Origin: Moraxella osloensis
GTDB lineage: Bacteria; Pseudomonadota; Gammaproteobacteria; Pseudomonadales; Moraxellaceae
Direction of reading: 5' to 3'
NCBI RefSeq assembly: GCF_001553955.1
Contig: NZ_CP014234.1
Location: 372,001-436,000, forward strand
Length of the DNA: 64,000 bases
In this document: positions 17,934 to 27,481 of the stretch, in pieces
Position numbering within the stretch: position 1 is the stretch's first letter
How the letters are laid out: every line of letters begins with the position of its first letter
The notes under the pieces: model-generated
The model's input: only the letters and a program-made list of their open reading frames with translations
Databases searched by the model: none
What the model was told of the DNA's origin: nothing
Program-made: the position numbers and the translations under genes

Positions 17934-19511
17934 ATGGCAAAAGCTTCCAAAACCGTTATCAAATCAATTGAAGATCAGCTCGCACGACTGGATTTGCAAA
18001 CCACCTCATTAAATCAGGCTGATGACGTATTTTTGGCGCTGCTTGACGATGGTGAGCCTGACAATAAAGCAACTGCAAAGCGTGGCAGTGTTGATAACTT
18101 AAGCGTTGATAGCTTAAACGATTATGACTTTAGCGAACAATTAGCCATTCAAGATCGCGATAGCCAACTGCAACAGGCATTAAGCGATACCATATTGTCA
18201 CTAAGTGATTATCTATCCGCTGTCCAGTTGGTGATTAGTGAAACGTTTGCCCATACCGTTTGGGTGAAAGCTGAAATCCGTAGTCTGTCAGCCAAAGGCG
18301 GTCACTACTATTTTGAATTGGCGGATAAAGATATGGATGGCAAAGTCACCGCCAGCTGCCGCGGCACGCTGTGGCGTGGTCAAGCAGCCAAAGTACTGTC
18401 AAAGTTTGAAAAAAATACTGGCATGAGCCTTGAGCGAGGCTTGAATGTATTGCTCAAAGTCTCAGCCACGTTCCATGCCCAATATGGCTTTTCGCTAAAC
18501 ATCGTCGATATCGACCCCACTTACACATTAGGCGATTTGGCAAAGCAATACCAAACGATTTTAACCAGACTACATGAAGAAGGGCTGCTCGATCTCAATC
18601 AATCGCTCCCCATGCCGTTTGATATTGAGCATGTGCTCGTCATCGCCCCTGAAAAAGCTGCAGGGCTAGGCGATTTTCGTGCGGATGCCGATAGGCTCGC
18701 CAGCACAGGGGCGTGTATTTTTCATTATGAGCACGCCACTTTTCAAGGCAATCACGCCCCACAAGATATCCGCCAAGCCTTGATTCATGGTATTAAAACC
18801 CTTGCCAATCAAGCCATCACGCCCGACTTGATAGTGATTATCCGAGGTGGTGGCGCGGTGGGCGATTTGGCCTATCTCAATGATTACGAACTTGCCGCGC
18901 TGGTGGCAGAGCAGCCGATACCGGTATGGGTCGGCATTGGTCATGAGCGCGACCGCGTCATGCTAGATGAAGTGGCACATCAAAGTTTTGATACCCCATC
19001 CAAGGTTATCGCAGGCATTCGCAATCATTTGCTCACTATTACCCAGGCTGCCAAACAACATTTTTTGACCATCGAGCAAATTGCTAAATCCAGCATCTTG
19101 CAGGCACGCCATGATAGCGAACAACAACTTACCAAGATACAATCGGCAGCGCAGCGACAATTATCTGCCGCTAAACTTGCCATGGACAACCAATTTGTAC
19201 AGATTCGCCAACTTGCTTATCAGCAAATCACCACCGCTCGTCAACATACCAACCAACTGCGTGAGATGACATTGTTGCAGCATCCGTCAACCGTATTAAG
19301 CCGTGGCTATGCAATTATCAGAACCTCGCATCTTGCATCAAAAGACTTAGTATCAAAGGGCTTAACCTCACATGACTTAGCATCAAAAGATTTAGCATCC
19401 AATACGGTGATGACTTCGATTGCCCAAGTTGAACCCAATTCAACCATAACCATTGAGCTACAAGATGGCTATCTACAAGCCACTGTCAATGCTAAACACC
19501 CAAAAAACTGA
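17934..19511 (+). CDS. xseA: Exodeoxyribonuclease VII large subunit XseA
   Basis: XseA is the catalytic subunit of exonuclease VII, which degrades single-stranded DNA from both ends. After an unusually long acidic N-terminal extension of about 80 residues come the OB-fold (WVKAEIRSLSAKGGHYYFEL) and the catalytic core (VLVIAPEKAAGLGDFRADAD, IIRGGGAVGDLAYLNDYEL, GIGHERDRVMLDEVA). A long coiled-coil follows, then the C-terminal LSRGYAIIR motif. At 525 residues it exceeds the usual 400-460 because of the N-terminal extension and a pentapeptide-repeat insertion near the C-terminus (19335-19400). xseB follows 23 bp downstream. Confidence 0.94.
   Translation: MAKASKTVIKSIEDQLARLDLQTTSLNQADDVFLALLDDGEPDNKATAKRGSVDNLSVDSLNDYDFSEQLAIQDRDSQLQQALSDTILSLSDYLSAVQLVISETFAHTVWVKAEIRSLSAKGGHYYFELADKDMDGKVTASCRGTLWRGQAAKVLSKFEKNTGMSLERGLNVLLKVSATFHAQYGFSLNIVDIDPTYTLGDLAKQYQTILTRLHEEGLLDLNQSLPMPFDIEHVLVIAPEKAAGLGDFRADADRLASTGACIFHYEHATFQGNHAPQDIRQALIHGIKTLANQAITPDLIVIIRGGGAVGDLAYLNDYELAALVAEQPIPVWVGIGHERDRVMLDEVAHQSFDTPSKVIAGIRNHLLTITQAAKQHFLTIEQIAKSSILQARHDSEQQLTKIQSAAQRQLSAAKLAMDNQFVQIRQLAYQQITTARQHTNQLREMTLLQHPSTVLSRGYAIIRTSHLASKDLVSKGLTSHDLASKDLASNTVMTSIAQVEPNSTITIELQDGYLQATVNAKHPKN
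19335..19400 (+). repeat. 15-bp tandem repeats inside xseA
   Basis: Four 15-bp units plus a partial fifth (first unit GCATCAAAAGACTTA) encode degenerate pentapeptides: ASKDL, VSKGL, TSHDL, ASKDL. The repeat length keeps the reading frame, so unit number could change without breaking the gene. It lies between the RGYAIIR motif and the last beta strands. Confidence 0.85.
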
Positions 19512-19534
19512 CCTATCAATCAACAGGAATAACC

Positions 19535-19729
19535 ATGACCGAGCCAACTGATTTTAAAAGCGCCTATGAGGTGCTAAAAACAAATGCACAGCGCTTGCAA
19601 AATAGCCAAGAGCCCAATATTGACGCACTGATGACTATTGTAGAGCAGTCCATTGATGCCTATAAAGTATGCCAAGCACGGATTGATGCCGTTGAAGCCT
19701 CGCTGAATCAAGCGTTTGAAACAGACTAA
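19535..19729 (+). CDS. xseB: Exodeoxyribonuclease VII small subunit XseB
   Basis: XseB (64 residues) is the small helical subunit that wraps the XseA coiled-coil. The segment DFKSAYEVLKTNAQRLQ followed by DALMTIVEQSIDAYKVCQAR has the family shape, with VEQS in the position of the usual LEES motif. AGGA before the ATG and the 23-bp spacing from xseA indicate an operon. A terminator follows. Confidence 0.9.
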   Translation: MTEPTDFKSAYEVLKTNAQRLQNSQEPNIDALMTIVEQSIDAYKVCQARIDAVEASLNQAFETD

Positions 19730-19751
19730 GTTTCAATAAAGAAAGCAGAAT

Positions 19752-19784
19752 AAAAAAGCCACTATCGAGGGATAATGGCTTTTT
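19752..19784 (+). terminator. xseB terminator
   Basis: Stem AAAAAGCCA-TATC/GATA-TGGCTTTTT with a short loop and a T-run, between the convergent xseAB and kup genes. The A-run on the left may let it serve kup as well. Confidence 0.75.
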
Positions 19785-19794
19785 AGTTGGGCAT

Positions 19795-21843
19795 TTAAAT
19801 TTCTACTTTGGCACCCATTTCTACCACATTGTTGCTAGGAAGTTTTAGAAACTCAGCCGCGGTGCCGGCATTACGGTGCATATGGGCAAACAATTTTTCA
19901 CGCCATAATGCCATACCTTTGATGCTCCCAGATGCCACCACAGCCTCATGGGATAAGAAATAACTTACCTTGGCAGGATCGAAATCAAAGTTAAATTGCT
20001 GAATGTGTTTGAGCGAATCTGGCACATCAGGGTCATTTTTAAAGCCAAAATTGAGCACCACCTTCCAGCAATTGTGTCCCAAATAGGTCACTTCACTACG
20101 TTTGCTGAGACCCACCCAAGGGGTTTCTAAGGTATTAACGGTGACAAAGATATTGTACTCATGCAAACATTTATTGTGCTTTAAGTTTTGTTTCAACGCC
20201 ACGGGTACGATATCGACTTCAGAGACCATAAATACGGCAATGCCTTTGATTTTTTTGATATCTTCAAACAGCACTTGGCAGCGCTGGTTGATTAAGATTT
20301 TCTCCTGCAGCAGCGCTTGCTGATTTTGCAGCTCTTGGATATTCTCAAGCGGCGCGTTTTCAATATCTTGGGTCAGCTTTTCTAATTTGCCTTGCGTCGA
20401 CTCCAAGGCTATTTGTAAGCGTTTATTGGTAAAACTGCCAAACAAGTCATCCAAGAAATTTTTTAAGTTAATTTGTCTTGTGGTATGGGCAATTCTCACC
20501 AAATTACGGCCATCTCGCCAAGTTATCATGAGCACAAACATGACGCCCCCTAACAACAATGGGAACCAGCCGCCTTTGAACAGTTTGAGCAGATTTGACG
20601 CCCAAAACAAGAAATCCACCACAAAGAACAATGAGGTCGCGGCAATACACAGTAGCAAAGGGTATTTCCACGCGTAGCGAATCACAAAGAATGTCAATAT
20701 CGTGGTAATCAGCATATCCGTACAAACCGCAATACCATAAGCGGCGGCTAACGCACCCGATGATTTGAACATCACCACAGCAAACGCAATGGCGATAAAC
20801 AAGCCCCAGTTAATCGCTGGAATATAGACCTGACCCACTTCTTTGACATTGGTATACACAATACGCATACGCGGTAAAAAGCCCAGTTGCACCGCTTGTT
20901 TGGTGATACTAAACACCCCAGAAATCAGCGCTTGTGACGCAATCACCGTCGCTAAAGTTGCCATCACCACCATCGGCATACGCATGGCATCTGGAATCAT
21001 CAAAAAGAAGGGATTGGATTTGCCATCAGGATTGGCGAGTAAAAATGCGCCTTGACCAAAATAATTGAGCAGCAAGGCGGGCATGACAATGGAAAACCAA
21101 GCGATACGAATCGGTTTTTTGCCAAAATGCCCCATATCGGCATACAAGGCTTCACCGCCTGTCACGCACAACACAACTGCCCCCAAAATGATAAAGGCGA
21201 GTGTCGGATTGTTCATCACAAACTGATAAGCATAGATGGGATTGATGGCTCGCAAGATTTCAACATTGTGCTGAATATGATAAACCCCAATGCCAGCAAT
21301 CAACAAAAACCACAGCACCATCACAGGTCCAAACAGTTTACCAATACCTTTGGTACCAAATTTTTGCACAAAAAACAACAGGAACAAAATGGTCAGCGTA
21401 GCAGGAATTACCACACTATGCAGCCGTGGCGATACCACCGTCAAACCTTCTACTGCCGATAGCACCGAGATGGATGGGGTAATCACCCCATCGCCATAAA
21501 ACAAGCAGGTACCAAATATCCCCATGGTCATGATGACTGCGTGCAATTTTGGGCGATGTTTCACCGCGCTTGATGCCAAAGCGAGCATCGCAATCAGACC
21601 GCCTTCCCCTTTATTGTCGGCGCGTAGCACCAACGAGATGTACTTGAGACTGACGATGATGGTAATCGTCCACACAAATAATGACAGCACCCCATAGATA
21701 TTGGCAACGTTAAAGGCGACATGACCAGAATTAAAAACTTCTTTGACTGAATACAGTACACTGGTACCAATATCGCCATAAACGACCCCGATTGCCCCTA
21801 ACGTGAGTGCAGGAACCGAGCTTTTAGCATGTGCTTTACTCAT
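19795..21843 (-). CDS. kup: Potassium uptake transporter Kup
   Basis: Kup is a K+/H+ symporter of the KUP/HAK/KT family in the inner membrane. The N-terminus [21 protein letters not shown] is diagnostic. About twelve hydrophobic segments follow, then a soluble C-terminal domain. The 682-residue length exceeds the common 620-630 because of a charged, Gln/Glu-rich insertion with coiled-coil character in the cytoplasmic domain ([20 protein letters not shown] and following). The start ATG at 21843 lies 47 bp from the right end of IS element 2, so that insertion sits in the kup promoter region. Confidence 0.95.
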   Translation of the reverse strand: MSKAHAKSSVPALTLGAIGVVYGDIGTSVLYSVKEVFNSGHVAFNVANIYGVLSLFVWTITIIVSLKYISLVLRADNKGEGGLIAMLALASSAVKHRPKLHAVIMTMGIFGTCLFYGDGVITPSISVLSAVEGLTVVSPRLHSVVIPATLTILFLLFFVQKFGTKGIGKLFGPVMVLWFLLIAGIGVYHIQHNVEILRAINPIYAYQFVMNNPTLAFIILGAVVLCVTGGEALYADMGHFGKKPIRIAWFSIVMPALLLNYFGQGAFLLANPDGKSNPFFLMIPDAMRMPMVVMATLATVIASQALISGVFSITKQAVQLGFLPRMRIVYTNVKEVGQVYIPAINWGLFIAIAFAVVMFKSSGALAAAYGIAVCTDMLITTILTFFVIRYAWKYPLLLCIAATSLFFVVDFLFWASNLLKLFKGGWFPLLLGGVMFVLMITWRDGRNLVRIAHTTRQINLKNFLDDLFGSFTNKRLQIALESTQGKLEKLTQDIENAPLENIQELQNQQALLQEKILINQRCQVLFEDIKKIKGIAVFMVSEVDIVPVALKQNLKHNKCLHEYNIFVTVNTLETPWVGLSKRSEVTYLGHNCWKVVLNFGFKNDPDVPDSLKHIQQFNFDFDPAKVSYFLSHEAVVASGSIKGMALWREKLFAHMHRNAGTAAEFLKLPSNNVVEMGAKVEI

Positions 21844-21873
21844 AAATTAACGACGCAATTTGATAAGATGGAT

Positions 21874-22030
21874 TATTATAAGTCGAATTTTGACTTCCTC
21901 CCCTCCCTAAAGTGAGGGGATTCCTTCTACAAGACGGTCAAGCCCGACCGCAAGAATGTTCTTACTGGCATTGATATCTCTATCATGCCATGTGCCACAC
22001 TTCGCACAAGTCCATTCTCTTATTCGCAAG
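21874..22030 (-). ncRNA. Candidate omega RNA of element 2 with guide
   Basis: By family analogy the scaffold spans the tnpB 3' end and the right-end hairpin (CCCCTC/GAGGGG), and the guide begins AATTCGACTTATAAT just outside the element. This guide covers the kup -10 box. The scaffold boundary is approximate. Confidence 0.4.
21875..21880 (-). promoter_or_regulatory. Candidate -10 box of kup, next to IS element 2
   Basis: TATAAT on the minus strand, 31 bp ahead of the kup ATG. The position where a -35 box would lie falls inside the IS right end (GGGGAG or nearby), which does not match consensus. Confidence 0.4.
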
Positions 22031-23106
22031 CCTGCTCTACCTTTCGGACTATTGCGGTCAAATTGACCGCAACACGAGCAAGTTTGGGTAGTGTATTTCT
22101 CATTCACGATTTCAAAACGACAACCTGCGTTCTCGCACTTATAGGTCAGTTGTCGTTTGAGTTCAAACCAGCCTGCATCGTAAACCGATTTGGCTAGCTT
22201 GCCTTTTTTACTGTTAAATTGGGTGGTTTTCACATCACCGACCACGATTAGGGCATTGTCTTTGACTAATTGGGTGGTGAATTTGTGTATCAGGTCTTGC
22301 CTTGTGTTTTTGATTTTGGCATGGATAGCCTTGATACGTTTTTTGTTGTGTGAGCGTTGGGCTATAGCTAATTGTTTTGCATATTTTAGCGTTTGCTTAA
22401 TGGTTAGCTTGTCACCGTTTGAGGCGGTAGCACTGTCTTTAAGTCCTAAGTCAATACCTACACTACCTGTTCCGCATGATTGTTTGGGATAGTCTTTGAC
22501 TGTGATACAGGCATACCAACGGTTACGGCTGTCTTGGACGATTTCTAGTGTGTTGATTTGGTAAAGCGATAGGTTGTAGCTGTCCCATAGGTCAATGACT
22601 AGTTTTTGTCCTTTGGCTAAACTAAGCTGTAAGGTGGATTTTAAGCCCTTTTTGCCTGTTTGGTGCGTGGCAATATGCTTAATGGCAGATTGTTTAAATG
22701 GTAGCCAACCCAAGCTTTTACGCTTTGATGTTGGGTTGTTGGTTCGCCATGACAATTTAGCTTTTTTGAATTGTTTTCTAGCTTTGGCATGGGTTTCATT
22801 GATTGCCTGAATAGTCTGACTATGCAAGCCTAGTAACTCACCGCTACCTTTGGTGTAGTCGTTCAAATCATAAGCACTAAAGAATTTGCCAGTACGCTTA
22901 AGATGCTCGTAGCTTAACGCATTGACATAATTCCACACGAAATTCACCGAACCGCTTAGGCGATTTAATTGGTTTATGTGTTTATCTCGTATGCGTAACT
23001 TGAGTGTTTTCATGCAAATTATTTTAGCAAAATTTATGCAAGCGTTATAGTGTATGAGTTGCCTTATATCCACCGCCTAAAGTCGGTGGTTTTACGGCAA
23101 CGGAGG
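21890..23106 (-). mobile_element. IS200/IS605-type element 2, tnpB only
   Basis: It has the same ends as element 1: CCTCCGTTGCC after TTTAT at the left, AGGAAGTCAA at the right. It also has the same short leader between left hairpin and tnpB (nearly identical sequence from GGATATAAGGCAACT to the ATG). It therefore belongs to the same tnpB-only subtype as element 1. It lies between kup and a TetR gene. Confidence 0.87.
21907..23013 (-). CDS. tnpB: RNA-guided nuclease TnpB (copy 2)
   Basis: This 368-residue TnpB is very similar to copies 1 and 3. RuvC-like motifs are GIDLGLKDSATAS, LIVVGDVKTTQF (Gly at the usual Glu position) and HDRDINASKNIL. The zinc ribbon is TCSCCG with CAKCG. Compared with copy 1 it differs at scattered positions, for example YEHLKRTGKF for YKHLQKTGKF and CGQFDRNSPKG for CGEITANSPKG. 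It looks intact. The conserved start MKTLKLRIRD is at 23013. There is no tnpA in the element. Confidence 0.9.
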   Translation of the reverse strand: MKTLKLRIRDKHINQLNRLSGSVNFVWNYVNALSYEHLKRTGKFFSAYDLNDYTKGSGELLGLHSQTIQAINETHAKARKQFKKAKLSWRTNNPTSKRKSLGWLPFKQSAIKHIATHQTGKKGLKSTLQLSLAKGQKLVIDLWDSYNLSLYQINTLEIVQDSRNRWYACITVKDYPKQSCGTGSVGIDLGLKDSATASNGDKLTIKQTLKYAKQLAIAQRSHNKKRIKAIHAKIKNTRQDLIHKFTTQLVKDNALIVVGDVKTTQFNSKKGKLAKSVYDAGWFELKRQLTYKCENAGCRFEIVNEKYTTQTCSCCGQFDRNSPKGRAGLRIREWTCAKCGTWHDRDINASKNILAVGLDRLVEGIPSL

Positions 23107-23282
23107 ATAAAACCATCCTCAACAGCTTTTAAGCATCAAATAAAACATAAATGTTGCATAAGGGTACAGTTAGGTAGATAATGTTGTTTATTGTAAAAAT
23201 TTTGCGCAATCCATGCGATTGCTAAAATTTAAAGGCTAAGACATAAAGCATAAGATAAAGCGCGTAAGGGTACCAAAAAGCG

Positions 23283-23840
23283 ATGAACCAAAATGATTTA
23301 CGGGTCATTAAGACTGAACAACATATCGAGCAAGATTTTCTGGCATTACTGCAGCAGAAACCTTACCGCGCCATCACTGTCCAAGATATTTTAGATACTG
23401 CAGCCATCAATCGCTCAACCTTTTATCGTCATTACGCCAGTAAAGATGCGCTGGCAGAGAAGATGGTGAGTAATTTTCGCCAAGTGTATGAGAAGTTTTT
23501 AACCGAACGCTTTAGTGTCGCCAGTCAAGAGAATTTATTAAGGTGTTTGGAACAATTTTGGGCGTTTATTCATGCGCAAAAACAACGCATACTGGCTTTT
23601 TGGCAAATCAAAACCCCCAACATTCATTTATATGATGACATGTATGCGTTAATCAAACAAAATTATATTGAGCATGCCAAGCGCCATGGACGCCCAGGCG
23701 ACTTAGACTTTCAAGGGCATACGTATGCAGGGATTATATTAAATAATTTAAGTTACTGCCTGCAGCAAGACCAGCAAATGTCACTCGAGGATATTCGTAG
23801 CAATATACAACTGATGATGCAGACAGCGTCTATACAATAG
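23283..23840 (+). CDS. TetR/AcrR-family transcriptional regulator
   Basis: This 185-residue protein has a TetR N-terminal DNA-binding domain. ITVQDILDTAAINRSTFYRH (about residues 30-49) is the helix-turn-helix, followed by YASKDALAEKMV. The C-terminal domain is helical and variable, as expected for a ligand-binding domain with unknown effector. Regulators of this class often control a neighbouring gene, but here the neighbours are an IS element upstream and a convergent metallophosphoesterase, so no target is evident. Some family members lacking a nearby target belong to the dihydroxyacetone-kinase regulator-like subgroup; I cannot place it further. Confidence 0.85.
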   Translation: MNQNDLRVIKTEQHIEQDFLALLQQKPYRAITVQDILDTAAINRSTFYRHYASKDALAEKMVSNFRQVYEKFLTERFSVASQENLLRCLEQFWAFIHAQKQRILAFWQIKTPNIHLYDDMYALIKQNYIEHAKRHGRPGDLDFQGHTYAGIILNNLSYCLQQDQQMSLEDIRSNIQLMMQTASIQ

Positions 23841-23911
23841 TCTCTCATGGCAATAATCTGCAATAACCTCGATACGCTCATTACAGCCAGTTTTAAGCGC
23901 TAAAGTCCTCT

Positions 23912-25024
23912 TTAGGATTTTTTACCGACCAAATCAATTACCCAAAGTTCCGCTTGCGAGCCTAGCCGAAACGGTACCCCCCAAAAACCATAGCCCGAGC
24001 TTACAATCACATCAGTATTGTTGATACGTTCATAGCCGTAACCCAAACGATTGATAAATTTGACAATAAAATTGGCAGGAAATATTTGCCCATTATGGGT
24101 ATGTCCAGATACTTGCAAATCAATCGGTAATTGTACGTTTTGTTCAATCTCATTGGGCTCATGGTCAAGTAAAATAATCGGCTTCTCGGTAGTTGACGGC
24201 ATTAAGTCCTTGGTCGCTTTACGATAACTGGCATGATTATCCAGTCGTCCTACCAACCAAAGCTGGTTATCAACCAACACTTTATCATCTGCCAATAAGG
24301 TGATATTGGCTTTTTGGATCGCATCGCGAATCTCGCCTTCATGCCCATACATATCATGATTGCCTAGCGTGGCATACGCGCCCATTGGCACGGCATTTGC
24401 TAGTTGCTGCAGCGCAGGCTGCATATTTTGCGAGGTATAGTAGTGAACATTATCATCCATGATATCGCCAGGCATCAACAGTAGTTGCACCTTCTGTGCT
24501 TTTACCATCTCAGTTAATCGATTAATTTGCCGCTCACCGACCAACACACCCAAGTGCAAGTCTGAAACCAGCCCAATTCGAATCGGTTTGGCAAGTGGTT
24601 GATTGGCAGTCAAGGTGATATGACGAATGGTGGGTGTATAAGCATTATAAATACCCATTAACACCATGCCAAAAAACACGAGCGGCAACAAAATGCGCTG
24701 CCCGTAAATTTGATAACTCACGGCATTAAAAAATTGCGGGGCAACTTTCATCAACACCAGATTGATAATGCCCACCGCCGCCATCGACATGATGACAAAC
24801 CACAAAATAGTCAGCCAAGTCATAGACAGCTTGAGCCCAAAGCTCGTCAATCGTGCGATGCCAAATACCAATAACGCATTACTTATCACAAATAGACTAC
24901 TCATCAAATAGCGAGAAGACCGCTCGGACAACCAAGACCCTGCCCACCACTGCAGCCCCCGCCCCGCCCCATAAGTAAACAATTCAAACAACAATACAAT
25001 GACGGTCAGAAATATCCAACGCAT
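23912..25024 (-). CDS. Membrane-anchored metallophosphoesterase
   Basis: About four N-terminal hydrophobic segments (residues 1-135) precede a calcineurin-like phosphoesterase domain. The metal-binding motifs appear in order: DLHLG, MPGDIMDDN, TLGNHDMYG, and near the end SGHTHNGQIFP. The layout resembles YkuE/YaeI-type proteins, some of which act on lipid-linked pyrophosphates such as UDP-diacylglucosamine, but the substrate cannot be read here. The start gives MRWIFLTVIVLLFEL, a normal membrane entry. It is divergent from mnmA and convergent with the tetR gene. Confidence 0.85.
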   Translation of the reverse strand: MRWIFLTVIVLLFELFTYGAGRGLQWWAGSWLSERSSRYLMSSLFVISNALLVFGIARLTSFGLKLSMTWLTILWFVIMSMAAVGIINLVLMKVAPQFFNAVSYQIYGQRILLPLVFFGMVLMGIYNAYTPTIRHITLTANQPLAKPIRIGLVSDLHLGVLVGERQINRLTEMVKAQKVQLLLMPGDIMDDNVHYYTSQNMQPALQQLANAVPMGAYATLGNHDMYGHEGEIRDAIQKANITLLADDKVLVDNQLWLVGRLDNHASYRKATKDLMPSTTEKPIILLDHEPNEIEQNVQLPIDLQVSGHTHNGQIFPANFIVKFINRLGYGYERINNTDVIVSSGYGFWGVPFRLGSQAELWVIDLVGKKS

Positions 25025-25139
25025 ATCAGCCCCAAATTTTTGATAAGTAAAGGTTATATAGAGAATGTTTGTGAATTTACAATGTCGCTTTATCTATTAA
25101 AGCCAATCAGTGAATTTAAAAAAATCAATTCATAGTTTT

Positions 25140-25197
25140 GTAAGTTGGTAATTTAGGCATTAAAAAACCCAACTTACGAGAATAAGTTGGGTTTTTT
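25140..25197 (+). promoter_or_regulatory. Three-arm attenuator-like structure ahead of mnmA
   Basis: Arm 1 GTAAGTTGG (25140-25148), arm 2 CCCAACTTAC (25168-25177) and arm 3 TAAGTTGGG (25183-25191) allow two exclusive pairings. Arms 2+3 make a strong terminator with six T after it, and arms 1+2 would prevent it. It lies between the divergent metallophosphoesterase and mnmA genes, where no gene end requires a terminator. Either a long mnmA leader is attenuated here or a short RNA ends here. Confidence 0.5.
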
Positions 25198-25241
25198 CGA
25201 TATCGGCTCATCCGATAACGGTATTGTGGCAGGTTTATTGA

Positions 25242-26471
<1,230 letters not shown>

Positions 26472-26497
26472 AGTTTAATACACGTCAAGATACAAAC

Positions 26498-26527
26498 AGC
26501 GCAAATTGATACCATTTGCGCTTTTTT
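26498..26527 (+). terminator. mnmA terminator
   Basis: Stem AGCGCAAAT/ATTTGCGCT followed by six T, between the convergent mnmA and znuB genes. Confidence 0.85.
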
Positions 26528-26539
26528 ATACCCTGTTGA

Positions 26540-27418
26540 TTAAGAAAAGTTTGTAGCTAAGCGTTTGTTCCACCCTGCTTTTTTTCGTAGGTAGCCAATT
26601 CCCCAGCAGCTTAAATAAATCACAAATGAAATGGTAGTGATATAAGGTGAAATCGGCAGTCCAGGTCCTAACGATAGTAATATCCCGCCCACCCCAGCGA
26701 TGATGGCAAACAGCATGGACAACAAATAGACATAGATGGGTCTAGCCGTCACTTGACTTGCCGCTGCCGCAGGGGTGATGAGTAACGATAATAGCAGCAA
26801 GGCACCGACAAACTGCACACTCACCGCCACCACAAGACTCAGCGCAAACATAAACAGCAAAGATAAAAATGTTAAATTCAAATGCTGTGCTTGGGCAACT
26901 TGCGGATCAACTGCGGCAAATAACATGCGCTGACCAAATATGGCGATGATTGATAGCACAATCAGCGCAACCACTAGCATCGACTGCAATTCAGCGGGCG
27001 TGATTGCAACAATCTGCCCGGTCAATAAGCCAAATTTATTGGCGGAGCGCCCTTGATACAAGGATAAAAACAACACCCCCAGCCCAAGCCCGAATGGCAA
27101 CAAAATACCCACCACTGAGTTGCGGTTTTTGCCATCAATCCCCATGACCCCCAGCACCATGCCAGCCGTCACCGCCCCAATGACGGCGCCTAGCGTGACT
27201 GAAGACCCTAACCATAAAGCACACGCCGCCCCTGCAAACGACAGCTCTGCTGTCCCATGCACGGCAAACGCCATATCCCGTGCCTGTACCATCGGTCCGA
27301 TAAATCCCGCCATCACACCCAACAATACCGCGGCCACGATGGACGTTGATACCAAGGGCAACAGCTCAGCAAAGTTATCAAAATTGATGATGGTATGTAG
27401 CCAAGTCGTGAGCAGCAT
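26540..27418 (-). CDS. znuB: Zinc ABC transporter permease ZnuB
   Basis: ZnuB is the inner-membrane channel of the high-affinity zinc importer. It is a 292-residue polytopic ABC-3 family permease with about eight hydrophobic segments. Segments such as GAALLLLSLLITPAAAASQV match the family. It lies 63 bp downstream of znuC in the order znuA-znuC-znuB. Manganese or iron ABC-3 permeases are similar in sequence; the His-rich ZnuA and the Zur-like operator favour zinc. Confidence 0.9.
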   Translation of the reverse strand: MLLTTWLHTIINFDNFAELLPLVSTSIVAAVLLGVMAGFIGPMVQARDMAFAVHGTAELSFAGAACALWLGSSVTLGAVIGAVTAGMVLGVMGIDGKNRNSVVGILLPFGLGLGVLFLSLYQGRSANKFGLLTGQIVAITPAELQSMLVVALIVLSIIAIFGQRMLFAAVDPQVAQAQHLNLTFLSLLFMFALSLVVAVSVQFVGALLLLSLLITPAAAASQVTARPIYVYLLSMLFAIIAGVGGILLSLGPGLPISPYITTISFVIYLSCWGIGYLRKKAGWNKRLATNFS

Positions 27419-27481
27419 GTAAATTCCAAAAGTTAAAAAACCATCGAATGTGATGGCTTGTGTTTGATTGAAGCAAATAAA

